Positions 1 to 9,160 are shown, counted from the stretch's first letter. The stretch: 64,000 nucleotides of DNA from Janthinobacterium sp. J1-1 (GCF_030944405.1 NZ_CP132339.1:3658001-3722000); one strand, 5' to 3'. Notes: a model not told the origin generated them from the letters alone. A program made the numbers and translations.

Positions 1-493
1 GCTTGGCGCGGTGCATTTCCACCGTGCGCGGGCTGAGATCGATCTGGCGGGCGATCAGCTTGCTGGTCTTGCCCTCCACCAGCAGCGCGGCGATTTCACG
101 CTCGCGCGGCGTCAGCTGCGCCGTTACGGGGCGTTGTTCGCTGACATCCTCGAAGGTCCAGATGCCGGCCCCCAGCGGCTGGCCCGGCAGCATGGCGTGG
201 CCCGTCACATGGCACCAGAACAGTTCGTCATCGTTGCGGCGCATGATGCGCTCGTCCGAGTAGCGCCCTTTGGCGTTCATGATGGGAATGATGCGCTCAC
301 CGGTGCGCAGGAATTCATCGTGGGTAGGGTAGAGTACTTCGAAGGACTGGCCATCGAGCTGGGCGCGCGTGTAGCCGAACATGGCCGCCAGCGCTTCGTT
401 GCAGCTGCGCATGATGCGGTTCTCCGACATGCACATGCCGACCGGCGCGTGCAGGAAGATGCTTTCGTAGTCGACGGCGGGCGCGGCATTCAT
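1..493 (-). CDS. PAS domain - LuxR-type transcriptional regulator, C-terminus cut by window edge
   Basis: The frame stays open on the minus strand from an ATG at 491-493 to the left edge, so the C-terminal end is missing. Residues about 10-120 look like a PAS sensor domain (IFLHAPVGMCMSENRIMRSC, then FGYTRAQLDG and a GIWTFEDVSE end). They are followed by the start of a LuxR/FixJ-type helix-turn-helix (LTPREREIAALLVEGKTSK, then ARQIDLSPRTVEMHRAK). The product is probably a cytoplasmic transcription factor that senses a small ligand or redox state through PAS and binds DNA through the HTH. It has no receiver domain. No in-frame start codon lies upstream as far as about 557. It is divergent from the CoA transferase operon at 663 and might regulate it, but that is only inferred from position. 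Confidence 0.8.
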   Translation of the reverse strand, partial: MNAAPAVDYESIFLHAPVGMCMSENRIMRSCNEALAAMFGYTRAQLDGQSFEVLYPTHDEFLRTGERIIPIMNAKGRYSDERIMRRNDDELFWCHVTGHAMLPGQPLGAGIWTFEDVSEQRPVTAQLTPREREIAALLVEGKTSKLIARQIDLSPRTVEMHRAK

Positions 494-662
494 CTGACGG
501 GGATCACTCTCACAGGGGGAAGCATGGCACGGCGCCGGTAGTTCTACGGTATTGTACTTTCGACCGGCGTATTTTATGCTGAGTCGCTGCAGGCGTCACA
601 GACGCATGCCAAGATGCGGCAAAGAATTTCACAAAAAACTCAAACACACCAGAGGGACACCC

Positions 663-1364
663 ATGAACAAAGTTTATCCTGACGCCGCTGCGGCGTTGGC
701 AGGCATCGTCCAGGACGGCCAGACCATTGCCGTCGGCGGCTTCGGCCTGTGCGGCATACCCGAAGCCCTGATCGAAGCCCTGCGCGATTCCGGCGTGACC
801 GGCTTGACCGCCATTTCCAACAATGCCGGCGTCGACGGCTTCGGCCTGGGCCAGCTGCTCACCACGCGCCAGATCAAGAAGATGATCGCCTCCTACGTGG
901 GCGAAAACAAGGAATTCGCGCGCCAGTACCTGGCCGGCGAACTGGAACTGGAATTCACGCCGCAGGGTACCCTGGCGGAAAAACTGCGCGCCGGCGGCGC
1001 CGGCATCCCGGCCTTCTTCACCAAGACCGGCGTCGGCACCATCGTCGCCGACGGCAAGGAACTGCGTGAATTCGACGGCGAGCAATACGTGATGGAGCGC
1101 AGCCTGGTGGCCGATGTGTCGCTGGTGAAAGCCTACATGGCCGACCGCGCCGGCAACCTGGTGTACCGCAAGACGGCGCGCAACTTCAACCCGAACGTGG
1201 CGATGGCCGGCAAGATCACCATCGTCGAAGTGGAAAAACTGGTCGAAGTGGGCGAGATCGATCCGGACGACGTGCATACGCCGAGCATCTTCGTGCACCG
1301 CATCGTCGTCAACGCGACCCCGGAAAAACGCATCGAGCAGCGCACCGTGCGCACCGAAGCATAA
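663..1364 (+). CDS. scoA: 3-oxoacid CoA-transferase subunit A
   Basis: This 233-residue protein matches the alpha subunit of succinyl-CoA:3-ketoacid CoA transferases. It has the [13 protein letters not shown] segment near residue 20, the [15 protein letters not shown] segment, and the C-terminal region with [27 protein letters not shown]. With the B subunit it moves CoA between succinyl-CoA and acetoacetate (or a related 3-oxoacid) in ketone-body or short-chain acid degradation in the cytoplasm. The ATG at 663 is chosen because AGAGGGA sits just upstream and the family starts at this point. An upstream in-frame extension has no family sequence. The B subunit follows after 20 bases, so the two form an operon. 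Confidence 0.93.
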   Translation: MNKVYPDAAAALAGIVQDGQTIAVGGFGLCGIPEALIEALRDSGVTGLTAISNNAGVDGFGLGQLLTTRQIKKMIASYVGENKEFARQYLAGELELEFTPQGTLAEKLRAGGAGIPAFFTKTGVGTIVADGKELREFDGEQYVMERSLVADVSLVKAYMADRAGNLVYRKTARNFNPNVAMAGKITIVEVEKLVEVGEIDPDDVHTPSIFVHRIVVNATPEKRIEQRTVRTEA

Positions 1365-1384
1365 AAAAGACAACGGAGATAGAC

Positions 1385-2035
1385 ATGGCTTGGACTCGTG
1401 ATGAAATGGCGGCGCGTGCCGCGAAAGAATTGCAGGATGGTTTTTATGTGAACCTGGGCATCGGCTTGCCGACCCTGGTGGCCAATTATGTGCCTGAGAA
1501 TATCGAAGTGTTCCTGCAGTCGGAAAACGGCTTGCTGGGCATCGGCCCGTTTCCCACCGACGAGGAGGTCGATGCCGACCTGATCAACGCCGGCAAGCAG
1601 ACCGTCACGGCCTTGCCGGGCGCGGCCTACTTCAGCTCGGCCGATTCCTTCGGCATGATCCGTGGCGGCAAGATCAACCTGGCCATCCTCGGCGCCATGC
1701 AGGTGTCGGAAAAAGGCGACCTGGCGAACTGGATGATTCCAGGCAAGATGGTCAAGGGCATGGGCGGCGCGATGGACCTGGTGGCCGGCGTCAAGCGCGT
1801 GGTGGTGCTGATGGAACACGTGGCCACCGCCAAGGATGGCACGACGTCGCACAAGCTGCTGAAACAGTGCGACCTGCCGCTGACGGGCGTGGGCGTGGTC
1901 GACGTCATCATCAGCGACCTGGGCGTGATCGACGTGACGGAAAACGGCCTGAAACTGGTCGAGCTGGCGCCCGGCGTGACCAAGGAGCAAATCCAGGCCG
2001 CCACCGGTGCGGAACTGGACGTGTCGGCTGTGTAA
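1385..2035 (+). CDS. scoB: 3-oxoacid CoA-transferase subunit B
   Basis: This 216-residue protein is the beta subunit of the CoA transferase. It carries the [12 protein letters not shown] motif, whose glutamate (Glu47 here) forms the covalent CoA thioester in this family. The N-terminal [19 protein letters not shown] and later [19 protein letters not shown] segments are typical. GGAG lies 7 bases before the ATG. It is co-transcribed with the A subunit and followed by a strong hairpin terminator at 2061. Whether the in vivo acceptor is acetoacetate or another oxoacid cannot be told from sequence. Confidence 0.94.
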   Translation: MAWTRDEMAARAAKELQDGFYVNLGIGLPTLVANYVPENIEVFLQSENGLLGIGPFPTDEEVDADLINAGKQTVTALPGAAYFSSADSFGMIRGGKINLAILGAMQVSEKGDLANWMIPGKMVKGMGGAMDLVAGVKRVVVLMEHVATAKDGTTSHKLLKQCDLPLTGVGVVDVIISDLGVIDVTENGLKLVELAPGVTKEQIQAATGAELDVSAV

Positions 2036-2060
2036 TACCCCGCTTCATGTAAAAAAATAG

Positions 2061-2091
2061 CGGCGGACAGCGATGTCCGCCGTTTGCTTTT
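2061..2091 (+). terminator. Rho-independent terminator of the scoAB operon
   Basis: A perfect 9-bp stem (CGGCGGACA / TGTCCGCCG) with a GCGA loop is followed by TTTGCTTTT. It starts 25 bases after the scoB stop codon. An A-run before the stem would also allow function in the reverse direction. Confidence 0.85.
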
Positions 2092-2127
2092 GGGCGCCCC
2101 TGGCTTGCAGTCAGCGGGGATTTGCTC

Positions 2128-2156
2128 GATAATGAGAATGCTTCTCATTTATTATC
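2128..2156 (+). promoter_or_regulatory. Fur box upstream of the ECF sigma factor gene
   Basis: The core AATGAGAATGCTTCTCATT has perfect 8-bp arms around TGC and sits inside a longer GATAAT...ATTATC inverted repeat, which closely matches the Fur consensus. It ends 26 bases before the sigma factor start codon. The predicted effect is iron-dependent repression of the sigma/anti-sigma pair. Confidence 0.88.
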
Positions 2157-2182
2157 GACTCGCCCCCAGGCAGTCCGCTCTC

Positions 2183-2713
2183 ATGCCTGCCAGCAAGCCT
2201 TTCCCAGACACCGATGTCCAGCACGGCGACGCCGTGGGGCGGCTGTATGGCGAACATCATGGCTGGCTGCTGTCGTGGCTGCGCCACAAACTCGGTTCCA
2301 GCCACCTGGCGGCCGACCTGGCGCATGACACTTTCTTGCGCGTGCTGGCGGGCCGCGCCGGCCTGACCCTGCTGCAGCCGCGCGCTTATCTGCGCACCAT
2401 CGCGCACGGCCTGGCCGTCAATCACTGGCGCCGCCTCGATATCGAACGCGCCTACCTGGACGCGCTGGCCGGCCTGCCCGAGGCCCTGGCGCCATCACCG
2501 GAAGAGCGCCTGCTGGTGCTCGAAGCGCTGCAGCAGCTCGACGCCATGCTGGCGCGCTTGCCGCACAAGGCGCGCCGCGCCTTCCTCCTGCATCAGCTCG
2601 ACGGCAACAGCTATGCCGAGATCGCCCTTGAACTGGGCGTCTCCGAACGCATGGTGCGCAAATACATGGCGCAAGCCATGTTGCAGTGCCTGTGCCTGCA
2701 GCAGGAGGCCTGA
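2183..2713 (+). CDS. fecI: FecI-like ECF RNA polymerase sigma factor
   Basis: This 176-residue protein has sigma-70 region 2 (LYGEHHGWLLSWLRHKLGSS, then AADLAHDTFLRVL) and region 4 (LDGNSYAEIALELGVSERMV). The family is the iron-starvation group that redirects RNA polymerase to a TonB receptor gene when the receptor binds its siderophore. The ATG at 2183 is preferred because the region before it is the Fur box and promoter and would not be coding. The stop overlaps the start of fecR (TGATG). Control is probably by Fur and by the FecR partner. The FecI identity rests on both domain content and the fecI-fecR-fecA gene order. Confidence 0.9.
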   Translation: MPASKPFPDTDVQHGDAVGRLYGEHHGWLLSWLRHKLGSSHLAADLAHDTFLRVLAGRAGLTLLQPRAYLRTIAHGLAVNHWRRLDIERAYLDALAGLPEALAPSPEERLLVLEALQQLDAMLARLPHKARRAFLLHQLDGNSYAEIALELGVSERMVRKYMAQAMLQCLCLQQEA

Positions 2714-3699
2714 TGCACGCCGCCACGCCCCCGCGCGACCATTACATCATCCTGCAACAGGCGGCCGAATGGTTTGCCCTGCTCGAGTCCAGCGAGGCGG
2801 GCGAGGCCGAGCGCGCCAAATGGCAGCGCTGGCTGGACGCCGATCCGCGCAATGCCGACACCTGGCGCCAGGTGCAGGCGATCAGCGGGCAGTTTCGCGG
2901 CCTGCCGCCGCTGTCGGCGCATGGCGCCCGCGCCGCGCTTGCCGGCAGTCCGGCACAGGGCCGGCGCGCCTTTGCCGCCATGCTGGTCGCGGCCGTGGGC
3001 GGCCTGGCGCTGTGGTGGCGCGACGATGAGCAGCCGGGCGGCGTACTGGCAGGCACCGGCAGCCATGCCAGCGGCATCGGCCAGCTACGCCGGCTGCGCT
3101 TGCCTGACGGCGGCGAGTTGCAGCTCGATACGGATACCGTGGTCGACATCGATTACGGCGCCAGCGCGCGCCGCATCGTGCTGCGCCAGGGGCGCATCGA
3201 GCTCAGCACCGCCGCCGATACCGTGCAGCCGGCGCGCCCGTTGCTGGTGCGCACGGCGCAGGGCAGCCTGCGCGCGCTGGGCACGCGTTTCGAGGTGCGG
3301 CAAGCCGCCGGGCGCACCTGGCTGGCCGTGCAGCAGGGCGCGGTGGAAATCACGCCGCGCCATGGCCGGCCCGTCGTGATACCGGCCGGCCAGTTGACCC
3401 AATTTGACGCCAACCGGGTTGCCGCGCCGGCAGCCGAGGGCGTGGCGGCGCCGGCCTGGACGCGCCGCATGCTGCTGGCCGATAACATGCGCCTGGCGGA
3501 CTTCGTGCAGGAATTGGCGCGCTACCGGCACGGCCACCTGGGCTGCGATCCGCAAGTGGCTGGCTTGCGGCTGGTGGGCGCTTATCCGCTCGATGACCAG
3601 GACGCCATCCTGGCCATGCTCGAAGCGAGCCTGCCGGTGCGCGTGCAGCGCACGATGCCGTGGTGGGTGACGATTGCGGCCCGCGACGCGCCGCCCTGA
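2713..3699 (+). CDS. fecR: FecR-family anti-sigma factor / signal transducer
   Basis: The 328-residue protein has an N-terminal cytoplasmic DUF4880-like segment with conserved tryptophans (AAEWFALLESSE, then KWQRWLDADPRNADTWRQV). One membrane segment spans about residues 86-101. The periplasmic FecR domain contains LRLPDGGELQLDTDTVVDI, VLRQGRIELS and LRALGTRFEVR. In this family the periplasmic part reads the TonB receptor's signalling domain and the cytoplasmic tail controls the sigma factor. GGAGG at 2704-2708 precedes the ATG, which overlaps the sigma factor stop, implying translational coupling. Confidence 0.92.
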   Translation: MHAATPPRDHYIILQQAAEWFALLESSEAGEAERAKWQRWLDADPRNADTWRQVQAISGQFRGLPPLSAHGARAALAGSPAQGRRAFAAMLVAAVGGLALWWRDDEQPGGVLAGTGSHASGIGQLRRLRLPDGGELQLDTDTVVDIDYGASARRIVLRQGRIELSTAADTVQPARPLLVRTAQGSLRALGTRFEVRQAAGRTWLAVQQGAVEITPRHGRPVVIPAGQLTQFDANRVAAPAAEGVAAPAWTRRMLLADNMRLADFVQELARYRHGHLGCDPQVAGLRLVGAYPLDDQDAILAMLEASLPVRVQRTMPWWVTIAARDAPP

Positions 3700-3780
3700 A
3701 AATATTTTTGCAAAGGGAGTTCCGCTTTTCAGCGCTCGATTGGCAAACAGGAGAAAGCTGATCTCAACTGAAAGGACCCC

Positions 3781-6123
3781 ATGTCATCCCGTATCGCTCC
3801 ACGCCGCCAATTGGCCCTGACCATCCATCTTGCCCTGCTGGCGCTGCCAGCCGTTGCCGTGCAACCGTCTGCCACCTTGCAGGTGGCCGATGCTGGCCTT
3901 GTGCGCCAGTACAACTTGCCCGCCGGCCCACTGAGCACCGTCCTGAGCCGTTTTGCCGGCGAGGCGGGGATCGCCTTGTCGGCCAATGCCAGCCTGACCG
4001 ACGGCAAGCACGCGCCGGCATTGAGCGGCAGCCATACGCCGGCGCAAGGCTTGCAGCTGCTGCTGGCCGGCAGCGGCCTGGAAGCGATGCTGCGCGCGCC
4101 GGGCAGTTATGTATTGCGCGTCCAGGCCGCACCATCGCGCGAGCAGGCCATGGCGGTCATCACCGTGGTCGGCAACTGGCTGGCCCGGCCCGATGCGCAC
4201 TCCAGCTTTGAACATGGCGGCGCGCGCGACGTGGTGGGGCGCGACCAGATCGTGCGCCTGGGCGCGACCGATGCGCGTGACGTGCTCAACTGCATACCAG
4301 GCGTCTCGGCGCCCGCCAACAATGGCACCGGCAGCCACGACATGGCCTTGAATTTCGGCGTGCGCGGCCTCAATCCGCGCCTGGCGGCCCGCTCGACCGT
4401 CCTGATGGACCGCATCCCGGTGCCGTTCGCGCCCTATGGCCAGCCGCAGCTGTCGTTCGCGCCGGTTTCGATGGGCAATATGGATGCGGTCGACGTGGTG
4501 CGCGGCGGCGGCGCCGTGCGCTATGGTCCGCAAAACGTGGGCGGCATCGTCAACTTCGTCACGCGCGCGATTCCGGAAACAGCCGGCGCCGAGGTCAGCG
4601 TGCAGGCCGAGCAAAGCCCCTCGTCGTCCAGCGACAGCATCAAGACCCACACCAGCGCGATGCTCGGGGGTACTTTGGACAACGGCCTGGGCGGCGCGAT
4701 TTTGTACAGCGGCGTGCGCGGCAGCGACTGGCGCGAACACAGCGACACCAAAATCGACGACCTGATCCTGAAGGGACGCTACCGGATCGATGGCGCCAGC
4801 AGCGTCACCGCCATGCTGCAGCGCTATGACGGCGAAGCCGAGATGCCGGGCGGCTTGACGACGGCCGCCTTCGCGCGCGACCCGTATCAATCAACGCGCC
4901 CGTACGACAATTTCTGGGGCCGCCGCAACCTGGCCAGCCTGAGCTACGAATACAAGCCCGACCGCCAACGCCAGTTCACGATGCAGGCGTTCTATACGGA
5001 TACCTTGCGCAGCGGCTACCTGGACCAGGGCCGCAACCTGACCCTGTCGCCGCGCAATTACACGGTGCGCGGCGTGGAAACGCGCTACGCGCAAGCGTTT
5101 CGCGCGGGCCAGGTGCGCCATGAAATCGGCGTCGGCCACCGCTTTGTCGACGAGTCCAGCCACGAACTGCGTTACTGGCGCCTGAAGACGGGCGGCGTTC
5201 TGCCGACCGAAAGCAGCCCGGTTGACCGCGACACCTCGGGCAGCACGCGCGCCCATGCGCTGTTCATCGACGACCGTATCGATATCGGCAACTGGACCGT
5301 CACGCCGGGCCTGCGCAACGAGCGCATCCGGTCGTACCAGGAAAACAACCTGACGGCCAAGCGCGATGGCGGCAACTACAATGTGCTGTTGCCGGCGCTG
5401 AGCGCCATCTATCACGTCAATGACGCCTGGAATCTGTATGCCAGCGGCGACAGTTCATTTGGCACGGTGCAGTACAGCAAAATGGCCAATGCCGTGAGCA
5501 GTGGCGGCGCCGAGCCGGAAAAGGCCCGCTCATGGGAAGTGGGCACGCGCTACCAGCAAGGCGGCCTGCGTGTTGACGCCAATCTGTTCCTGATCCGTTT
5601 CAGCAACCAGTACGAAAGCAACCAGCAGAACAATAGCGTGTATGCGCGCGGCAAGACACGTCACCGCGGCCTGGAAAGCAGCGTGCAGTACGAGCTGGGC
5701 GGCGGCGTGAATGTCTACGCCAGCTATGCCCTGGTCGACGCCGCCATCAAGGAAGACGGCCCCAACTTCGGCAAGCAGGTGCCGTTCTCGCCGCGCCACA
5801 AGGGGACGGCAGGCATCGGCTACCAGGCCGGCAAGTGGAGCGCCAGCGTCGACGGCATGTTCGAAGGCGGGCAATACGCGGACAGCGCCAATACCGTGAC
5901 GGAAAACGCGGCCGGCAACAATGGCCGCATCCCCGGCTATGGCGTGTGGGCCGCGCGCGGCAGCGTCGACATCGCCAGCCTGCCGGCCGCGTTTCGCCTG
6001 AGCCTGGGCGTGAAAAACCTGTTCGACCAGCGCTACTACACGCGCTCGTTCGACGATAACAACCTCGGCAAATACGTGGCCCAGCCGCGTACGGTATATG
6101 TGCAGCTGAGCAGCCGTTTCTGA
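3781..6123 (+). CDS. fecA: FecA-like TonB-dependent siderophore receptor with N-terminal signalling domain
   Basis: This 780-residue outer-membrane receptor has a signal peptide (about residues 1-26) and a secretin/TonB short N-terminal (STN) signalling domain at about 40-105 (YNLPAGPLSTVLSRFAGEAG). A plug domain (RDVLNCIPGVSAP, then VDVVRGGGAVRYGPQNVGG) and a 22-strand-type barrel ending in an aromatic residue (QLSSRF) follow. The STN domain and the adjacent fecIR pair show that it both imports a ferric complex and signals to FecR. AAAGGA lies just before the ATG. The ligand is unknown: ferric citrate is only one possibility, and the FecA name reflects family and context. Confidence 0.92.
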   Translation: MSSRIAPRRQLALTIHLALLALPAVAVQPSATLQVADAGLVRQYNLPAGPLSTVLSRFAGEAGIALSANASLTDGKHAPALSGSHTPAQGLQLLLAGSGLEAMLRAPGSYVLRVQAAPSREQAMAVITVVGNWLARPDAHSSFEHGGARDVVGRDQIVRLGATDARDVLNCIPGVSAPANNGTGSHDMALNFGVRGLNPRLAARSTVLMDRIPVPFAPYGQPQLSFAPVSMGNMDAVDVVRGGGAVRYGPQNVGGIVNFVTRAIPETAGAEVSVQAEQSPSSSSDSIKTHTSAMLGGTLDNGLGGAILYSGVRGSDWREHSDTKIDDLILKGRYRIDGASSVTAMLQRYDGEAEMPGGLTTAAFARDPYQSTRPYDNFWGRRNLASLSYEYKPDRQRQFTMQAFYTDTLRSGYLDQGRNLTLSPRNYTVRGVETRYAQAFRAGQVRHEIGVGHRFVDESSHELRYWRLKTGGVLPTESSPVDRDTSGSTRAHALFIDDRIDIGNWTVTPGLRNERIRSYQENNLTAKRDGGNYNVLLPALSAIYHVNDAWNLYASGDSSFGTVQYSKMANAVSSGGAEPEKARSWEVGTRYQQGGLRVDANLFLIRFSNQYESNQQNNSVYARGKTRHRGLESSVQYELGGGVNVYASYALVDAAIKEDGPNFGKQVPFSPRHKGTAGIGYQAGKWSASVDGMFEGGQYADSANTVTENAAGNNGRIPGYGVWAARGSVDIASLPAAFRLSLGVKNLFDQRYYTRSFDDNNLGKYVAQPRTVYVQLSSRF

Positions 6124-6131
6124 TGTCGTGC

Positions 6132-6165
6132 AAGCTGCCCGGTCGATCAGCGGATCGGGTAGCTT
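6132..6165 (+). terminator. Hairpin after fecA, possible terminator
   Basis: AAGCT-CCCG and CGGG-AGCTT arms (separated by a G/T wobble) enclose an inner GATC...GATC pairing. There is no U-tract after the hairpin, so termination is uncertain. Confidence 0.35.
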
Positions 6166-6172
6166 GATGAAA

Positions 6173-6187
6173 ATCTCAATTTGAGAT
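6173..6187 (+). promoter_or_regulatory. Palindromic operator upstream of higBA
   Basis: ATCTCAATTTGAGAT is a palindrome with perfect 7-bp arms around a central T. It lies 36 bases before the toxin start. HigA-family antitoxins autoregulate through such sites, so this is the likely operator. Confidence 0.6.
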
Positions 6188-6223
6188 ATTCTGGAATCAT
6201 CAAGACACTTGAGTGGTTCCGCG

Positions 6224-6505
6224 ATGCGCGTCGTTACCAACAAGGCACTGGTGGATTTTTCTGAAAGTCATCCCTTGGCGTCGGAGCCGCTGCAGGTATG
6301 GCGAAAAATTATCGAGTCCAGGACATTTGCTGGTTTTGCTGATCTGAAGTCTGCATGCAATGCGACCGATCGGGTTGGCAATTACTATGTTTTTGATATT
6401 GGTGGAAATAAGTACCGGATCATCGCGGCGATTCACTTCAATCGCCAGATGCTGTTTATCCGGCACGTCCTGACACACAAGGAGTATGACGCATGGAAGC
6501 GCTGA
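6224..6505 (+). CDS. higB: HigB-type toxin, mRNA interferase
   Basis: This protein of about 93 residues belongs to the HigB branch of the RelE superfamily: SEPLQVWRKIIESRTFAGFA, then NYYVFDIGGNKYRIIAAIHF and MLFIRHVLTHKEYD. The C-terminal KYRI, IRHVLTH and EYD residues are typical of this ribosome-dependent RNase family. The ATG at 6224 is chosen because family members start with a short strand followed by the VDF(S/A)E-type helix. The gene overlaps higA by 13 bases with the toxin first, which is the usual higBA order. Base use is less GC-rich than in its neighbours, consistent with horizontal gain. Confidence 0.87.
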   Translation: MRVVTNKALVDFSESHPLASEPLQVWRKIIESRTFAGFADLKSACNATDRVGNYYVFDIGGNKYRIIAAIHFNRQMLFIRHVLTHKEYDAWKR

Positions 6506-6918
6506 TGGATCGCGAGAAAGTCGCGGCAATTACCGAGCATTATCGCGCCCTGTCGGCCCTGGTGCCGCTGCACGCGATTCAGGATGAGTCCGCTTACAAG
6601 CAGGCGGTGCGGGTATTGAATGGCTTGCTCGATGCCGGTGCCGCAGATGAACACCATCCGCTTGCCGCCTTGGCGCATCATCTGGGCGGGCTGATCGGCG
6701 ACTATGATGATGCCAATTTTCAGCCGCAACCAGTGCCCCCTGCCGCAACCTTGCGGCTGTTGATGGCGCAACATGGATTGACGCAATCGGACATGCAGGA
6801 GATCGGCACGCAAGGCGTGGTATCCGAACTGCTCAGTGGCAAGCGAGAAATGAATGTCCGGCAAATCAAGGCGCTGGCCAAGCGCTTCCATGTTCCAGCG
6901 AGTGTGTTTCTCGCATAA
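6493..6918 (+). CDS. higA: HigA-type antitoxin, HTH transcriptional repressor
   Basis: This 141-residue protein has an N-terminal helical part and a C-terminal XRE-like helix-turn-helix (LRLLMAQHGLTQSDMQEIG, then VVSELLSGKREMNVRQIKAL and AKRFHVPASVFLA). This is the long HigA form that partners HigB. It should neutralise HigB and repress the operon through the palindrome at 6173-6187. Its start lies inside the end of higB, so translation is probably coupled. Confidence 0.88.
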   Translation: MEALMDREKVAAITEHYRALSALVPLHAIQDESAYKQAVRVLNGLLDAGAADEHHPLAALAHHLGGLIGDYDDANFQPQPVPPAATLRLLMAQHGLTQSDMQEIGTQGVVSELLSGKREMNVRQIKALAKRFHVPASVFLA

Positions 6919-6941
6919 AGGCTGGCTTTGCAGTATCCAGT

Positions 6942-7361
6942 TCAGCGATTGTGTGCCTTGCCGCGCAGTCCATCCAGGCTGAACGCGCCGCCACCCGCCG
7001 CCGCGAAATACAGGAAGATAAAACTGTACAGCACCGCCAGTTCGCCGCCGTTCAGGATCGGCAGGAAGCCTTGCGGCGCATGCGCCATGAAATAGGCGGC
7101 CGCCATCTGGCCCGACAAAATGAAGGCGACCGGGCGGGTGAACAGGCCCAGCAGCAGCAGAGCGCCGCCCACCAGTTCCAGGATGCCGGCCACCCCCATC
7201 AGCGAGAACACCTGCAGGCCATCGAACATGGCCACGTGCGGCGCGCCGAACAGCTTAGCCGTGCCGTGCTGCAGATACAGGAATCCCGCGATGATGCGCA
7301 GGATGCCCAGCAGGCGTGGGGTCCAAGTGGCGAGGAGGGCGGGCGAGGGGAAGGTGGACAT
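6942..7361 (-). CDS. DoxX-family inner-membrane protein
   Basis: This roughly 139-residue protein has four membrane segments and the family signature LRIIAGFLYLQHGTAKLFG, followed by GILELVGGALLLLGLFTRP. DoxX/DoxD-like proteins are small inner-membrane proteins, in some bacteria linked to oxidative-stress or quinone/thiol redox functions. The exact role here is unknown. The ATG at 7361 is preferred over one 12 bases upstream because GGAG sits 7 bases before it. It is a single gene pointing towards higA. An inverted repeat at 7446-7477 lies in its upstream region. Confidence 0.85.
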   Translation of the reverse strand: MSTFPSPALLATWTPRLLGILRIIAGFLYLQHGTAKLFGAPHVAMFDGLQVFSLMGVAGILELVGGALLLLGLFTRPVAFILSGQMAAAYFMAHAPQGFLPILNGGELAVLYSFIFLYFAAAGGGAFSLDGLRGKAHNR

Positions 7362-7445
7362 GGCGTACTCCATTCAAGGGTGAAATGAATCGGTGTCATG
7401 CTGCAATCCTGTGTGGATGATTATGCATGGGTTTGCCGACGAATG

Positions 7446-7477
7446 GATCAACTTTAAATGTTTTTGATACGTTGATC
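7446..7477 (-). promoter_or_regulatory. Inverted repeat upstream of the DoxX gene
   Basis: GATCAAC (7446-7452) and GTTGATC (7471-7477) are perfect inverted copies separated by 18 AT-rich bases, about 85 bases upstream of the DoxX start. It may be a binding site for an unknown regulator. The rest of the 7362-7540 gap shows nothing further. Confidence 0.35.
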
Positions 7478-7540
7478 ATCCAGCAAAAAATTGATGCATC
7501 GTTTCCTGTGAATTGATATTCGTCAAATGTTGCGGCCATA

Positions 7541-7576
7541 AAAAAAGCCCCGCGGAGCGATCCGCGGGGCTTTTTT
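7541..7576. terminator. Bidirectional terminator after dctA
   Basis: An A6 run, a 10-bp perfect GC-rich stem (GCCCCGCGGA / TCCGCGGGGC) with a GCGA loop, and a T6 run form a symmetrical terminator. It lies 14 bases past the dctA stop on the minus strand. Confidence 0.92.
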
Positions 7577-7589
7577 GACAGGTGAAGGA

Positions 7590-8891
7590 TTACTTCACGA
7601 TACTGACTGCCGGTGTGATGAGCGTGTCATCGGCCGGGTGGGTCGGATTGGCCAGCTCGCTGTGCAGCTTGTCCATGTCCAGTTCTTTTTCCCATTTCGA
7701 CACGACGATGGTCGCCACGCCGTTGCCGACGAAGTTGGTCAGCGCACGGCATTCGCTCATGAAGCGGTCGATGCCCAGGATCAGCGCCATGCCGGCCACT
7801 GGAATCGTCGGCACCACGGCCAGGGTGGCGGCCAGGGTGATGAAGCCGGCGCCGGTGATGCCGGACGCGCCTTTCGAGGTCAGCATCGCCACGCCCAGGA
7901 TGGTGAGCTCTTGCCAGATCGTCAGCTCGGTGTTGGTGGCTTGTGCCACGAACAGGGCGGCCATGGTCATGTAGATGTTGGTGCCGTCCAGGTTGAACGA
8001 GTAGCCGGTAGGAACCACCAGGCCCACCACTGGCTTGGAGCAGCCCAGGCGTTCGAGTTTCTTCATCAGCGCCGGCAGGGCCGATTCCGACGAGCTGGTG
8101 CCCAGCACGATCAGCAGCTCTTCCTTGATGTACAACAGGAAGCGGCCAATCGAGAAGCCCGTGTATTTGGCGATCAGGCCCAGTACCACGAAGACGAACA
8201 GGAAGCAGGTCAGGTAGAACGAGCCCATCAGTTTAGCCAGCGGGATCAGCGAAGCCAGGCCGTATTTGCCGATGGTGAAAGCCATCGCGCCGAACGCGCC
8301 GATCGGAGCGACTTTCATGATGATGTTGACCATGCCGAAGATGGCATGCGACAGTTCGTCGATCAGCTTGGTGACCGGACGGCCGCGCTCGCCCAGCAGC
8401 GACAGCGAGAAGCCGAACAGGATGGCGATCAGCAGCACTTGCAGGATGTCGCCCTTGGCGAACGCATCAACGAAGGTCTTCGGGATGATGTTCATCACGA
8501 AGTCGGTCGTCGTCATGCCCTGGGCATGCGTGTATTGCTCGATCGACTTGGCGTCGAGGTGGGCCGGATCGGCGTTGAAGCCGGCGCCCGGTTTGAGCAC
8601 ATTGGCAACGACCAGGCCGATGGCCAGGGCGAAAGTGGAGACGACTTCGAAGTAGATCAGGGCCTTGCCGCCGACGCGGCCGATTTTCTTGACGTCCTGC
8701 ATGCCGGCGATGCCGGATACCACGGTACAGAAGATCACCGGGGCGATGATCATTTTAATGAGTTTGATGAAGCCATCGCCGAGCGGCTTCATGTCGACGG
8801 CGTTCGATGGATAGAACACCCCCAGCAGCACGCCCGCCACGATGGCGAACAGCACCTGTACGTACAGGATTTTATAGAATGGTTTTTTCAC
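7590..8891 (-). CDS. dctA: C4-dicarboxylate:cation symporter DctA
   Basis: This 433-residue inner-membrane transporter belongs to the dicarboxylate/amino acid:cation symporter family. Signatures include the serine-rich hairpin motif [20 protein letters not shown] and the substrate-binding segment [20 protein letters not shown]. It imports succinate, fumarate and malate with protons or sodium. The start is a GTG at 8889-8891 with GGAG 7 bases upstream (AGGAGACTTTCC), and the N-terminus [16 protein letters not shown] matches the family. It is a single gene, with a strong terminator downstream. No DctBD regulators are in the window. Confidence 0.95.
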   Translation of the reverse strand: MKKPFYKILYVQVLFAIVAGVLLGVFYPSNAVDMKPLGDGFIKLIKMIIAPVIFCTVVSGIAGMQDVKKIGRVGGKALIYFEVVSTFALAIGLVVANVLKPGAGFNADPAHLDAKSIEQYTHAQGMTTTDFVMNIIPKTFVDAFAKGDILQVLLIAILFGFSLSLLGERGRPVTKLIDELSHAIFGMVNIIMKVAPIGAFGAMAFTIGKYGLASLIPLAKLMGSFYLTCFLFVFVVLGLIAKYTGFSIGRFLLYIKEELLIVLGTSSSESALPALMKKLERLGCSKPVVGLVVPTGYSFNLDGTNIYMTMAALFVAQATNTELTIWQELTILGVAMLTSKGASGITGAGFITLAATLAVVPTIPVAGMALILGIDRFMSECRALTNFVGNGVATIVVSKWEKELDMDKLHSELANPTHPADDTLITPAVSIVK

Positions 8892-9160
8892 GGAAAGTCT
8901 CCTCTTGCGGGTTGATGGATGCGATCATCCGCGCATTGGATCGCCCGCTCAATTGTGGATAACCGCAGATATGCACATTTTGTATATCGGGTATTTAACA
9001 ATGGGAAAGCCGCACCGGGCATGCTGCGCCGCAGCAAATCAGCCGTGCGCTTGGAGCATTGCCCGTGCTGCGCTACACTTCGCCAGAGGCTTGCGCGCGG
9101 CACCCGTCACCTGGTACGGCGCGCTGCTGTTTTCCCATCGACTCCACCACCGGAATTAGC

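Noticed and set aside
2084..2182. Upstream extension of the FecI-like sigma factor to 2084
   Set aside because: It would cover the scoAB terminator arm and the Fur box; the ATG at 2183 begins normal sigma factor sequence.
7575..8915. A 446-codon plus-strand frame opposite dctA
   Set aside because: dctA on the minus strand matches a well-known family along its full length; the opposite frame is compositionally abnormal and starts inside the terminator.
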